In this document: piece after piece, positions 12,137 to 22,780 of the stretch | Position numbering within the stretch: the stretch's first letter is position 1 | Layout of the letters: the number at the start of each line of letters is the position of its first letter | Origin: Mesostigma viride | Lineage: Eukaryota > Streptophyta > Mesostigmatophyceae > Mesostigmatales > Mesostigmataceae | Direction of reading: 5' to 3' | Assembly (NCBI GenBank): GCA_009746045.1 | Contig: RPFO01000082.1 | Location: 389,093 to 453,092 of the forward strand | Length of the DNA: 64,000 nucleotides | Notes under the pieces: model-generated | What the model was told of the DNA's origin: nothing | What the model saw: the letters and a program-made list of their open reading frames with translations, nothing else | The model's database searches: none | Translations under genes and position numbers: made by a program

Positions 12137-12699
12137 GTAATGAGGATGTGGAGCAGTTACTTCGCTTGGCTAATGTGGCGGTGGGCTTCGGACCAGCGGC
12201 TGTACATGCTGACACTTCCGGACGGGAGGAGCCTAAGGGGGCGGAAGACAGTCAGGCGGGCGATGAGGATGATGACAAGCCCACGTTGGAAATGAGACTT
12301 ATGGACGGGGAAATGGGGTTCGGAGCACCAGAGGCCTTTTGGTGTGATGGGTGGACTTTAGCCATTATGCAAGCAGGGAACAAGGATACGGCTACGCCAA
12401 TGTATGCCAAGCTAGAAGACGTCATGCTTTATGGGCAGGTGTCTGGATACGACACCAAGTGGAGGGACGTCGCATTTAAGTTTTTCGCTGAGGGGGAGAA
12501 GGGAGGGAAGTTGAAGAACAAGTTGTGGTGGATGCCGCTGGACTACGCGATGAAGGTGGTAAAGCTGACGGATGGCAAGAGCTGGAAGGATGTGGAAGTC
12601 TGGGCGCCTGCAAAGGAGATCGATAAGAAGAGGAGGAACTCGAAAACGGAACAGCAGATCGCGGAAGCGAAATTACGGAAGAGGCCCTCGAAAGTGTGA
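12137..12699 (+). CDS. Gene A copy 1 last exon
   Basis: Phase-1 junction joins the glycine codon across intron 12,014-12,136. Encodes GNEDVEQLLRLANVAVGF, then an acidic linker, MRLMDGE, GQVSGYDTKWRDV and WWMPLDYAMK, ending with a basic tail. Open to TGA at 12,697. Differs from copy 2 by one residue (Pro for Arg before MYAKLED). Confidence 0.85.
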
Positions 12700-12920
12700 G
12701 GGAAAGTTAGCACTTGGACATGCGCTGGCAATGCTCGTCCTATGGTTAATACAAAGGTTAGGATGATGTCGAGTCTCTCCACGTAAAATTTACATGAATT
12801 ACTAACTTTCAAGCCTCTCGATGTGGAATGTACGCTCAAATTGACATGAATTAAGCATTATGACACCAAATTAGCTCGAAAATACGCGATCGGACGCCAA
12901 ATTCGCGCGAAAAAAAGATA

Positions 12921-12993
12921 TCGGACGATTGAAACTAGCGTTTTTTTCTTGCAAAATGCGCCAAAAATGACCCCATTCCGCGTGGGACCACCC
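12921..12993 (+). repeat. Element terminus of copy 1
   Basis: Same 73-bp terminal block as 13,461-13,533 (reverse) and 34,518-34,581, ending GGGACCACCC. It sits 220 bp beyond the gene A stop, as in element X. Confidence 0.85.
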
Positions 12994-13440
12994 AGCACCC
13001 CACCACCATCATCCATGCGTGCCAGCACCCCACCACCATCATCCATGCATTCCAGCACCCCACCACCATCATCCATGCGTGCCAGCCACCCACCACCACC
13101 ATCCATGCGTGCCAGCACCCCACCACCATCATCCATGCGTGCCAGCACCCCACCACCATCATCCATGCATTCCAGCACCCCACCACCATCATCCATGCGT
13201 GCCAGCCACCCACCACCACCATCCATGCGTGCCAGCCACCCACCACCACCATCCATGCATGCCAGCCACCCACCACCACCATCCATGCATGCCAGCACCC
13301 CACCACCATCATCCATGCATGCCAGCACCCCACCACCACCATCCATGCGTGCCAGCACCCCACCACCACCATCCATGCATGCCAGCCACCCACCTCCACC
13401 ATCCATGCATGCCAGCCACCCACCACCACCATCCATGCGT
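12994..13440. repeat. 30-bp minisatellite at the centre of the palindrome
   Basis: Fifteen units of 30 bp (AGCACCCCACCACCATCATC plus ATGCGTGCC-type ends) with a few variant types. Because 30 is a multiple of three, it reads open in several frames on both strands (STPPPSSMRA and reverse), which are not treated as genes. It separates the two element termini. Confidence 0.97.
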
Positions 13441-13460
13441 GATTTTTTTGGGGAGTGGTT

Positions 13461-13533
13461 GGGTGGTCCCACGCGGAATGGGGTCATTTTTGGCGCATTT
13501 TGCAAGAAAAAAACGCTAGTTTCAATCGTCCGA
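13461..13533 (+). repeat. Left terminal inverted repeat of element X
   Basis: Outer 24 bp match the right end exactly in reverse. Then follow 13 bp unique to this end and a further ~36 bp of match with one mismatch. Beyond it lie several GCGAATTTGGC-like subterminal motifs, echoed by GCCGAAATTT motifs at the other end. Confidence 0.85.
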
Positions 13534-13754
13534 TATCTTTTTTTCGCGCGAATTTGGCGTCCGATCGCGTATTTTCGAGCTAATTTGGTGTCATAATGCT
13601 TAATTCATGTCAATTTGAGCGTACATTCCACATCGAGAGGCTTGAAAGTTAGTAATTCATGTAAATTTTACGTGGAGAGACTCGACATCATCCTAACCTT
13701 TGTATTAACCATAGGACGAGCATTGCCAGCGCATGTCCAAGTGCTAACTTTCCC

Positions 13755-14317
13755 TCACACTTTCGAGGGCCTCTTCCGTAATTTGGCTTCCGCGATCTGC
13801 TGTTCCGTTTTCGAGTTCCTCCTCTTCTTATCGATCTCCTTTGCAGGCGCCCAGACTTCCACATCCTTCCAGCTCTTGCCATCCGTCAGCTTTACCACCT
13901 TCATCGCGTAGTCCAGCGGCATCCACCACAACTTGTTCTTCAACTTCCCTCCCTTCTCCCCCTCAGCGAAAAACTTAAATGCGACGTCCCTCCACTTGGT
14001 GTCGTATCCAGACACCTGCCCATAAAGCATGACGTCTTCTAGCTTGGCATACATTCGCGTAGCCGTATCCTTGTTCCCTGCTTGCATAATGGCTAAAGTC
14101 CACCCATCACACCAAAAGGCCTCTGGTGCTCCGAACCCCATTTCCCCGTCCATAAGTCTCATTTCCAACGTGGGCTTGTCATCATCCTCATCGCCCGCCT
14201 GACTGTCTTCCGCCCCCTTAGGCTCCTCCCGTCCGGAAGTGTCAGCATGTACAGCCGCTGGTCCGAAGCCCACCGCCACATTAGCCAAGCGAAGTAACTG
14301 CTCCACATCCTCATTAC
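13755..14317 (-). CDS. Gene A copy 2 last exon
   Basis: 187 codons, open. C-terminal domain with MRLMDGE, FWCDGW, YGQVSGYDTKWRDVAFKFF and WWMPLDY, all conserved in copy 3. Basic tail ending RKRPSKV. Confidence 0.85.
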
Positions 14318-14440
14318 CTGCGAGCAAACCGATCATGCCATCAACGCATGACTAAAATCGAGTTAGTAGAAATCGGACTGCCAACCGTGAAAAATCAAAA
14401 CACTCTACATACCAGAATTCACTCGCAGATTTTTTCTTAC

Positions 14441-16927
14441 CCTTTTTGGCCTTTTCCTTCGACCTCTGCTCGCAGGTAGACCCCGTCTGGGGGTGGGGGG
14501 CAGGCGCCGGGGCGGGTTTGGCGGGCTCGGCAACCTTGGCAGTCTTCGCGGTCTTGGGTAGCTTCTTGGAAGCAACGCGCTCCTTTCCCCCGTCCTCCTC
14601 CTCTCCGCCGCCATCCTCCTCCTCCTTCTCCTCCTCATCGTCCGAATCTGAAAGCACAACTGCTTTTCGACGCCGTTTCTGAGGCAGGGCAGGCTTGGGA
14701 GGCTTCCCCACCTTGGCCGATTTCTTGGAAGCAACGTGCTCCGCAGCCTTCCCACCCTTGGCGGATTTCTTGGTAGCAACGGGCTGCTCCTCCTCCTCCT
14801 CCTCCTCCTCCTCCCCTCCTCCTCCTCAGCATCGTCGTCCTCCTCCTCCTCCTCCTCCTCAGCATCGTCGTCCGAATCAGCCACTGCCACAACTGGCTTA
14901 CGAAGCTGCTTCTTCGGTACCTGAGAAATGGCCAGAGTCGGCGGGGGAACCCGAAGCTGCTTCTTCGGTACCTGAGAACTGGGCAGAGGCGCCGGGGTGG
15001 GCAGAGTCGGCGGGGGAACCCGAAGCTGCTTCTTCGGAACCTGAAAAACGGGCTGCGACGCGGCAGGCTTGGAAGGCTCACCTCCATCATCCTCAACAAG
15101 TGACACGACTGCCCGTCGAGTCACTTGAGAAGCGGGCTTCTTTGCCGCAGGCGGATCCGAATCACCTTCAGGCCCCGTCATCTGTTCGGCCTGCTGCGTT
15201 CTGACCTCGACGGGGGTCTCTCCGCGGTTAGACCCTCCTTCCGGACCTCCATCCCCTCCATCCCCTCCCTCCAACAACTGTTGGTCATCCCTCTCCACCA
15301 CGGCGGACGATCCCCCAGCTTCGTGGGAAGCTTTTCGCTTCTTCGCCCTTCCGAGCCTAGGCCCCCCATCACCTTCCCCCTGTTCAAGCCGCTCCCACAA
15401 TTCACTCCCTTTCCCGATCCTTTCCACTATCTCTTGAAACCCCTTAATCTCCGTCTCGGTACCAAACACGATCACCATCGGTTCGAACCTGGAGAAAAAG
15501 TCGTGGGCGCAAGCCTTCAGCACATGATCGTACATCCCGCCCGGTTGGGGAATGTCCGAAGCTTTCGGGCAAGGACCGAACGCCCACCACCTGGACTGAA
15601 AGTTACTCCACTTATCACCCCAAATGTTCGCCAAGTTCAGCAGGCTCAGGCACGGAAGGGACCTATAGCCCAAGGGAAAGGGGCGGGCTGAAGCTGAGGC
15701 AACCTCGCCTGCCACCTGCTTGACGAGCGACTTGTCATCATCATCACCGTCTAGTAACTGACAGCAAAACCAGACCCGGCGACGGCCCCAGTCCACACTC
15801 TGCCACTCATACTTCACGTCCCACTCCTCCTCCTCCTTCGCCTCCGTCTCCTTCCCCTTCCCCTTCCCCTTCGATCCCTTCTCCAGCCCCTTCACCGGCC
15901 CCTTCATCGCCGCCTCCTTCACCCCCCCTTCGAGTAATCCAAGTTTTGGAGCGTACTTCCTGAACGCTTCCGGAGCAAAAAGTGCCAAACCCACCGTCTT
16001 GTCCTCGCTCTCTTTTAGCAGAATCTCCTGAAAGTCGATCTTGCCATTACTGATATCCTTTCTCGGAATCCTCAGATGTGCGGCGTGTTTTTTGGCTTTA
16101 AGAAGGTAGGCGATGTTCCTCGTTATGATGACGGCCACATCCCAAAATTCCCGGTATCTGGCCACAATCTCCTTCCTGCCGACCGGCCGAGCGAGAGGAT
16201 GGAGATTGAAGACGAGTTCGAAAATATGAGACGCCACAAACTCCTTGCCATTTGCGTCCTTGCATCGCGCTTCCAGCGTCACATCCTCCTTGAATCTGGC
16301 GCAAATGGTCAGCCGCAGGCACTCCAGCACATCCTTGGCGATCTCCACCAACTTGGTGAGCTTTTCCGGTCCAACCTGGCAGCTCATGATGCAATCGATC
16401 ACGGCGTCCATCATAGGAAGGCTGGCCAAGTTCCTGAAAGAAGTCCAAGAGACCTTCTGGCCTTTCTTCTCCCCCTCTGCATTGGCGAATTTGCACCTTT
16501 GCATCATCACCTCCTCAGGCGCGGGTTTCGTTGAGGCAGGATCATCAGTCTGCTCCTGTGTCAGACGGAGAAACGTGTTGGCCAGCGTGCGACTGTAAGC
16601 GGAATGCACTGAAGCAATGCTGTGGGCCGGCTTTTTCTTTCCTTCTGCTTCCTCCTCGTGTACATCCACCGCTGCCGGCTCCACATTCCCTTCCCTTCCC
16701 CCCGCTTGCCGCATAGCCGGGAGGATGTACGTGAGCAGATTGGTGTAGTGGCCATCCGCAATATAGTGGCCCTTCCCACGCGTGACTTTGCCGTATAGAT
16801 ATAGCTTGTTGTAGTTCCACACGTCAAGCAACGCCTGGCCCAGCGTACGATCCGCCACGGCTAAGTCCTCCGAATTCGCCCCCTTGGCGATGTCGAACAG
16901 CTTCTCCAGCTTGCCGGTCAGCACCGC
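14441..16927 (-). CDS. Gene A copy 2 exon 8
   Basis: About 829 codons. First ~330 residues form a conserved domain (LGQALLDVWNYN, GHYTNLLTYILPA, KGQKVSWTSFRNLASLP, VIITRNIAYLLK). Next ~180 residues end in VIVFGTETEIKGFQEIVERIG. Then a low-complexity part has three VPKKQLR repeats and hydrophobic-acidic motifs (VVSLVEDD, VVAVADSDDD, AVVLSDSDD). These resemble SUMO-interaction motifs (inference). The frame slips in the GAG/GGA run near 14,810. Confidence 0.8.
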
Positions 16928-17182
16928 CTGCGACATCAATTAACATCGAGCGAGCAACGACAAAACTCAGTCATAAAAGGCGAGGGGTATAGCTGCGGAT
17001 AGACCCTAACAAAATTCGAAAAAGAAACGGCCGACAATACGCAACGAAAATTCCAACAAAAAAAAGGAGAGGGTCTAGCTGCAGCGAGACCCTCGCAAAA
17101 AACTTGAAGCGCACACAAAAAACAACCACGAAAATTCCGAGGGTCTACCCGCAGCTAGACCCTGCCAAAATAGATAGCTTAC

Positions 17183-18349
17183 ATCTTCTTTTGCCTTAGG
17201 TAGATTTCGAAGCTCACTCCACGACGGGAGCAGGTCGCCACCCTTGAGAAGAACGACGTTCGTACCCATGTAACCACCACGGAATTTCCGCAACAGGTCC
17301 TGGAAGGCGTGCTCCGCCTCCTTAGGAGTACTTGCGAAATTGGACTCCGCCCCACCCTCGCACATCATTGCCCGAACCTCTCCCCACCCGCCATCCGGCC
17401 CCCTGAGAAACGACTTTAACCCCTTAAAGTAGTGGTTCCCATCCACCACCGCGTACCGGAGAACCAGATACGGTACCGGTCGCCGTTCCTCAAAAAATTT
17501 CGGATCGTAGGACTTCATCGCAGTATTGCACAGCAGGTTGAAAACTTGCCGACTGCCCTCGATCTCCTGAGGCAAAACTGCGGCCACCTCGTCCAACCTG
17601 GCGTAGGTACGCCACTCAACTCCTCTCGCCAGGAAAGAGGTGGTGGACTCCGTGTTAAGCCACACGTCGACTTCAGTATCCGAAAGGGGCCGGAAGTACC
17701 TGGACCCCACATCCTCCGCGTCAATCTTGGCACCGTGGTAATGCTTCAGCCACTTGACGAAATCCGGCATGCACAAGATTTGCTTGTCGAACAGGTCAGG
17801 TTGAGATTCGGCAAGCGCCTGGAAAGGGAACTGCCAGACCGGGACAACAACCTTGAAGTGCAAGGCGTTGTCCCGCGCATTGAGGAGAATGCGGGCGTTC
17901 TCCTTAATGGTTTCAAGGTTTAAACGCCGCTGCCTCAAAGCCTCTGGCAAAATAAGCGCGTTGACCGTCTGGATCCGCATACTGAAACATCCGGTCTGCT
18001 GAAAATCGGCCGGCCGAATCCAACGCGTTTCCCTGAGAGAATTGGCCTTCCGGATGTTCTGGTCCCTGACCTCCTTGTTCGAGTCGACCTTTTTCGAAGG
18101 CTTCCAGCTTTCAATGATAGGGTCGGTGTCCTGGTTCCCACTGCTCGTGAGCACCCCCTCCTTAAAAAGCTTGTTGAGTGACCGGAGCAGCTCAAGAAAG
18201 GGGGAGAACTCGGGCCAGTTTGGCAGGTCATCGACGTCCGCCATCCGCCTACTCGAGCAGTACTTGAGCATATCCTTCACCAGCGCGAACACGGCGTCAT
18301 GACCAGGTAACTTCTTCTCCACCGTGGCGTCTTCGTCCCCCCCGTCATC
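17183..18349 (-). CDS. Gene A copy 2 exon 7
   Basis: 389 codons, open, phase 0 at both borders. Starts DDGGDEDATVEKKLPGHDAVFALVKD. Conserved blocks shared with copy 3 (40,111-41,270): FSPFLELL, KLFKEG.LTSSG, SRYFRPLSD, VVDGNHYFKGLKSF and GGTNV.LL-like. The block spacing suggests one folded domain. No family recognised. Confidence 0.82.
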
Positions 18350-18538
18350 CTGAAGTAAAAAATCGAAAAGGACCGCAGGATTTGCTCAAGTCAGTAATCT
18401 TTAGGCCGACCACGACATCCTGTTCAGGGACGAACAAAGTTCTGTTGGAATAGTACCTTACTGACACTAAACACCAAGTCCCGCAGCCGGTCAGCGTCTA
18501 CCCGCAGCGAGAGGTCTAAATTTTCACAACAATCGTAC

Positions 18539-20788
18539 CTGTCCAGTTTTCTGCTGCTTCTTGGCCTCCTTAGCCTTCTCCTTCTCCGCCTTCTTCGCCT
18601 CCTTCTCCGCCGCCTTCGCCTCCGCGTTCTTCTTACTGTTGGCCTTTGCCACCGCATTCAGCGCCCTTTTTCCCTCAGCGGCCCGACGACGAAAATCAGC
18701 CTTCATGAATTTCTCGATCTTGTCAACCTTTGCCTCTGAGTACTCCTTAGGCTGCCACTTGAAATTCTTGGTGGCTTTCGACTTCACCAGATTTGCGAAT
18801 TCATATGCCAATTCACTCTTAACCCCTAAATGGTCTGGCTGCCGATTTTCCGCCTAAAACTGAGTTACAGCCGACACGTCGGCCCCTTCTCGGGGGACCA
18901 AATGCCGCGAAAACTATTGAGAATTAGGAAAACTTTAGCTGAGAAGATCGAAAGTTTATAATTTTCCTCACAGCATGGTACTAGGGTTTGCATACTTCTG
19001 ACAAAGTTATGGAGGTGTTCTGGTCGGTCGAAGTACAAGGGGTCAGGGTACTTTTTCGCGTACAACGTGCATTCCGGAAAACGACGACCCGGCCATGGCG
19101 GCTTGCGCCCACGCATGGCATTTACGTTTTCGTTCGAATTTTCTGACCAAACTCAGGAAATTGATTTTATACGTCCTAAAGATCACACAGGCCAATTTTT
19201 GGTTCGCGGGAATGCCATTTGATAGGTGTCGGCAGCGTTCTTGCTGGAAAAAACTGCGATCAGGCCGGACGATAGAAACGTTGACAGCAATACCTTTCCG
19301 GCGTATTTTAAAGGATATATTGGTTTCTTTGTACTTTTTATGATACATAGTAGTCGTAAACGTGCAAGGGTGGCCAGAAATCGCCGAATCCAGCGACCAT
19401 GCTGCACAACTTTGGCGTGCCGAAATGCGCCATTTTGCGGCCACCGCCTGGGCCAAGGTAACGCCATCCATGCCTGGTAAAGCTTAATCATCGTTTTCCT
19501 ATCGATGTTTGACGTTTATATATACGTTCTAGCTTGTGTAGCACATTCTTTTTGCACTATACATGCTCTTTCTTGACCCTGGCCTGGCCCCTTTCTAAAA
19601 CACCCTTCTTAGATGCTTCCATCAGTCAGTTGACCTGCCACAGGGTGATGGTGATAAGTTTTAGAGGCTGTATGGGTTTGAATACCTCCATGTATGTTTG
19701 TTATACATTTCCCACACACATATTGCATGAGTGTGAGGCAGTTGGCTGGTCTCTGTGGCATCATCAAGCATGTAACCGGTGAGTAGAAGCTTCCCATTGT
19801 CAGCATGTGCCACCAGGTGTGCTGGCCATCACCTGGCAAGCTATAGCAGCTTAGGCCTAGTTTATCCTTGCTAGGGCAGGCTGAAATAGGCTTAAAATCA
19901 CTAGTTTGTTGGTGGCTGCCTCCTAGAATGCATGCCTTGCGTAGGGTATCCATACCACGTTACCTACGTGCATGGACAAGGTGGCACCTGCACATAGGTG
20001 CCATGTAAGGGCAGTGTGATGATGCAGTTATGTTTCCCCATCATTGTGGAAGGGAAATGTATTGTGTGGCATGGTTGGGGGCCATATTAGTAGGTATTAG
20101 TAGGTAGTATGCCCACTCCTACCCCCTTGGTTGCTTTTTACCATCGGTACCCCTATGGGCTGTACTGGGTGTAACTGCTGGTATACCCACCCAAATGATG
20201 ACCCCAATGGCTCAAACTGTTCAGCAACTAATTGTTTATCATACCTGAAGTGGTAGGTGCCTAGCTCTTACAACATAATTCAAAATGCACATTCTACCAA
20301 AAATGAAAACGCTCGTCTTGACCCCCCTGACTTTGACGGCTGCCAGTTATACATGGCCTACCCTGCATATATGTAAGGTTGTGATATACCAACCCGAAGG
20401 GCAACTCATGGACATGCTTGGCCCCCAAGGACAGCCATTGGATATGGGTGGGTTGGATGGCATCTGGTTTGCAAAATTGTGAAGTTACAGCCGATGCATC
20501 GGCAGTATTTCTGCCCATTTAGGGGTTAAAGGTAGCGTCACCCAACACCTCCGTATCGAAATCGGCATCGACTTCCGCCTCAAGTCGTGTCAGGTACTTG
20601 CGAAACTCGGACCCCGCAGGTCCCTCCGAATCGACGCCATCGGGCGGAGACTTAAGCATGATCAGGCCAACAGCAATAATATGATCCTTCGCAACCTTCT
20701 TGCGGGAATCCAGCTTTTCCCTTTCATACTGACTCAATTCGGGCTTCGCCGCCTTCCCCCCCGCAGTACCCCCAGCGACAGCCCCCGC
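18539..20788 (-). CDS. Gene A copy 2 exon 6, split by transposon T2
   Basis: The coding parts are 20,788-20,526 and 18,818-18,539. Removing T2 with one TTAA gives a continuous 181-codon exon (EFRKYL domain, AYEFANLVKSK, then a Lys/Ala/Glu helix). With T2 present the frame ends shortly after EVLGDATFN. Copies 1 and 3 also have a broken frame at nearly the same codon. Confidence 0.8.
18823..20525 (-). mobile_element. TTAA-target non-autonomous DNA transposon (element T2, 1,703 bp)
   Basis: Inserted in a coding exon of gene A and flanked by TTAA at 18,819-18,822 and 20,526-20,529. Terminal inverted repeats CCCCTAAATGG are followed by inner palindromes of the type TTACAGCCGAnnnnTCGGC. The piggyBac-like CCC start and TTAA target fit the piggyBac or Kolobok class. 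The interior is homologous to T1 in the same orientation relative to gene A, but the terminal ~100 bp are unrelated to T1. No transposase frame. Confidence 0.9.
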
Positions 20789-20914
20789 CTGCATGACAAA
20801 AAAAAACGAACAAGAAGGGACTTGACCTCAGTTCGATTGTTGCACCATCGTCTCTCTGCGGAGATACCCCTCAGCACGAAAAAAATCACACGAACTCGCG
20901 GCGGATGAACGTAC

Positions 20915-21430
20915 CTGCACAGCCACTTCTCCCTCAGCGTCTCCCCCATCCTCATCTCCTCCAGCGTTTTCATCCCCCCCATCCTCATCTCCTCCAGCGT
21001 TTTCTTCCTCTCCGGCAGCGCCTGCTGAGGCCAAACCCCCCGCCTGTCAACACCGAATACGACAGCTCATTGGAAATCAAAATTAGTCGATATTTGTATA
21101 TTTCGCATAATGCGCTCACTAAAACTTCAGGCGAAATGCAGACATCCGGATATCGTTTAATGCTTACCATTTCCATCTCGAGTCCAGACCAAATACCAGC
21201 ACTGTCAACAGCCATCGCCGCAGCCGCCCCCTGAAAAAAGACAACAGATTGGTTGGGGGCACCGTTGAAATTAGCCGAACATGTCAGTCTCAATAAAAGG
21301 GTGAGGGTCTACCTGCAGCTAGACCCCATGTAAGATGCTCGTGGAAACTCGACGGACAAGCACCCACCTTATCAACCAAGTCTGACAAATTAGGTAAATC
21401 CTCCGATACGTCCCCTGGCATGGAGCCCCC
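20915..21430 (-). CDS. Gene A copy 2 exons 3-5
   Basis: Exons 21,430-21,368 (GGSMPGDVSEDLPNLSDLVDK, 21 aa plus junction), 21,230-21,168 (21 aa) and 21,043-20,915 (43 aa, acidic NAGGDEDGGD repeats). All are open and phase 0 here, unlike copy 1. They form a flexible acidic linker between domains. Confidence 0.75.
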
Positions 21431-21537
21431 CTGCATGATATGACAGGACAAACCATGAAGGTTGGTCAGCATATAGAGCCCTATTCAGGGAATGGAAACA
21501 ACCCAAATCGATAAACGATATCGGCAAGTTAACGTAC

Positions 21538-22587
21538 CGAAACGTAGAACTTCCACCTCCTCAAAATCTTCCCCAAAGGCCATATCGGCACTTGATGGGC
21601 TCTCTCCTTTTCCAGTTGCCGCCTCAATTCCGCCTCGAAGAACAACTCGAGGGACTGCCAATGGCCTCCCGCCTCTAAATCAGACCACTCCGTGTCTGTC
21701 TTGGTTCGGATACTCTGGAGACAATCAACCAACGAGATTTGATCCAACCATTCCTGGACGACTTCCCGGTATGGCTTATATGTCTGAATAACATGGAAGT
21801 CCTCCCGGTGCCGGAAACTTTGGATCACCTGTCCAGCCCAATCCAAAAAGAAAGCGACCGCTTCCCGCGAAAGGCTGGCGTCCGGGCTGACAAGAAAGTC
21901 AGTCCGCCACTTAACAAAAGATTGCAGTAAGTGGTCTCTTGCCATGTCCAAATGCGCGATCACTTCATGTGCGCGCTCCTCCAATCCTCCTACGTCATTC
22001 ATTCTTCCCGGCACAATTACGATATAGTCACTGTTGGACGTGTCAACAAATCCTTGCCTGACAATATCAAACACTTCATCTTCCGACAGTGAAGCCCTCG
22101 AATCCGCTCTCATATCTCCAGTCATGAGTTTAAAGAGCTGATGCAACGCAGTGGTTTTCAAGGTTTCCATATAGGAAGCCTCGATGCATGTGAAGCCAAT
22201 GTGGACCTCGAACTTTTCAACCTCATCAAAGAGCGTCGACCATATTAAAGCACGACGGGGAAAGTAACGTCCGACATCCTCCTTCAGATTAAGGATGCAC
22301 GACTGCGCGATCTTCAAAACCTCATACATGTCGTCACCAACGACCCTCTTCCCATGAATGGCTCGCTGTGTGGCTTCGAACAATGCAAGACGGCCCAGGC
22401 GGTCGTTCTTCCAAATTATGTGTGCCGACTCCGGACGGTCCACGACGACACCGGACTTCTCTGCAAACGCTATCTCGGCCGAAAGAAAGCGGATCAAGCC
22501 TCTCAAGCCCTTTTCGGTTTTACGACTCACCCCAGCCTCAGACTCAGTCTGAGCCAGGTACTGTTTCAGAATGGCCACCGTGGAGGG
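21538..22587 (-). CDS. Gene A copy 2 exon 2
   Basis: 350 codons, fully open. Same domain as 5,574-6,623. Conserved blocks versus copy 3 include an REAVAFFLDWAGQVIQSFRH-like segment, a YKPYREVVQEWL segment and the terminal WPLGKILRRWKF block. No known family recognised. Confidence 0.82.
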
Positions 22588-22780
22588 CTGCAGACAACAA
22601 GAGTAAAAAAAAGGCCACACATCGTCGTCGTCGTCGTCAACAACCTTAACTCCTAGGTCAACGTCTCTCCGCAGCTAGACCCTTACGATCAATGTATGAC
22701 ATAAAATCCAACCCTTTCTACGATACACACACACCGTTCAAGCCATCTGAAAAATGTACGTCTCACATTAATAAACATAC

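Larger units (their letters stand above)
3176..12699 (+). pseudogene. Gene A copy 1, 5'-truncated and frameshifted
   Basis: Nine exons are recognised from the copy 2 alignment and GT-AG borders: 3,176-3,660 (partial), 5,574-6,623, 6,731-6,792, 6,930-6,992, 7,117-7,244, 7,371-7,911, 8,101-9,268, 9,524-12,013 and 12,137-12,699. The SP-rich N-terminus is missing because a CACTA-like end abuts exon 1. Compared with copy 2 it has a 1-nt loss in exon 3 (creating a stop), a loss in a G run in exon 5, a net 2-nt loss in exon 6 (near 7,615), a 1-nt gain in exon 7 (near 8,711), and losses in G runs near 10,523 and 11,745. Losses in G runs may be sequencing error, but the others look real. Function unknown. 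Confidence 0.85.
3176..12993 (+). repeat. Left arm of 8-kb inverted repeat (copy 1)
   Basis: This arm matches 13,461-23,262 in reverse orientation through all gene A exons, introns, 3' UTR and the element terminus. After subtracting the private TTAA insertions (1,724 and 1,707 bp with duplications) the arms are 8,094 and 8,095 bp. The last exons differ by a single residue in 193, so the duplication is recent. The outer breakpoint is the CACTA-like end at 3,175; the inner one is the terminus CCGCGTGGGACCACCC ending at 12,993. Confidence 0.92.

Noticed and set aside
12858-13596. Open frames on both strands across the palindrome centre (STPPPSSMRA and MDGGGGW repeats)
   Set aside because: The 30-bp unit is divisible by three and stop-free in several frames; they also run into the non-coding termini on both sides.
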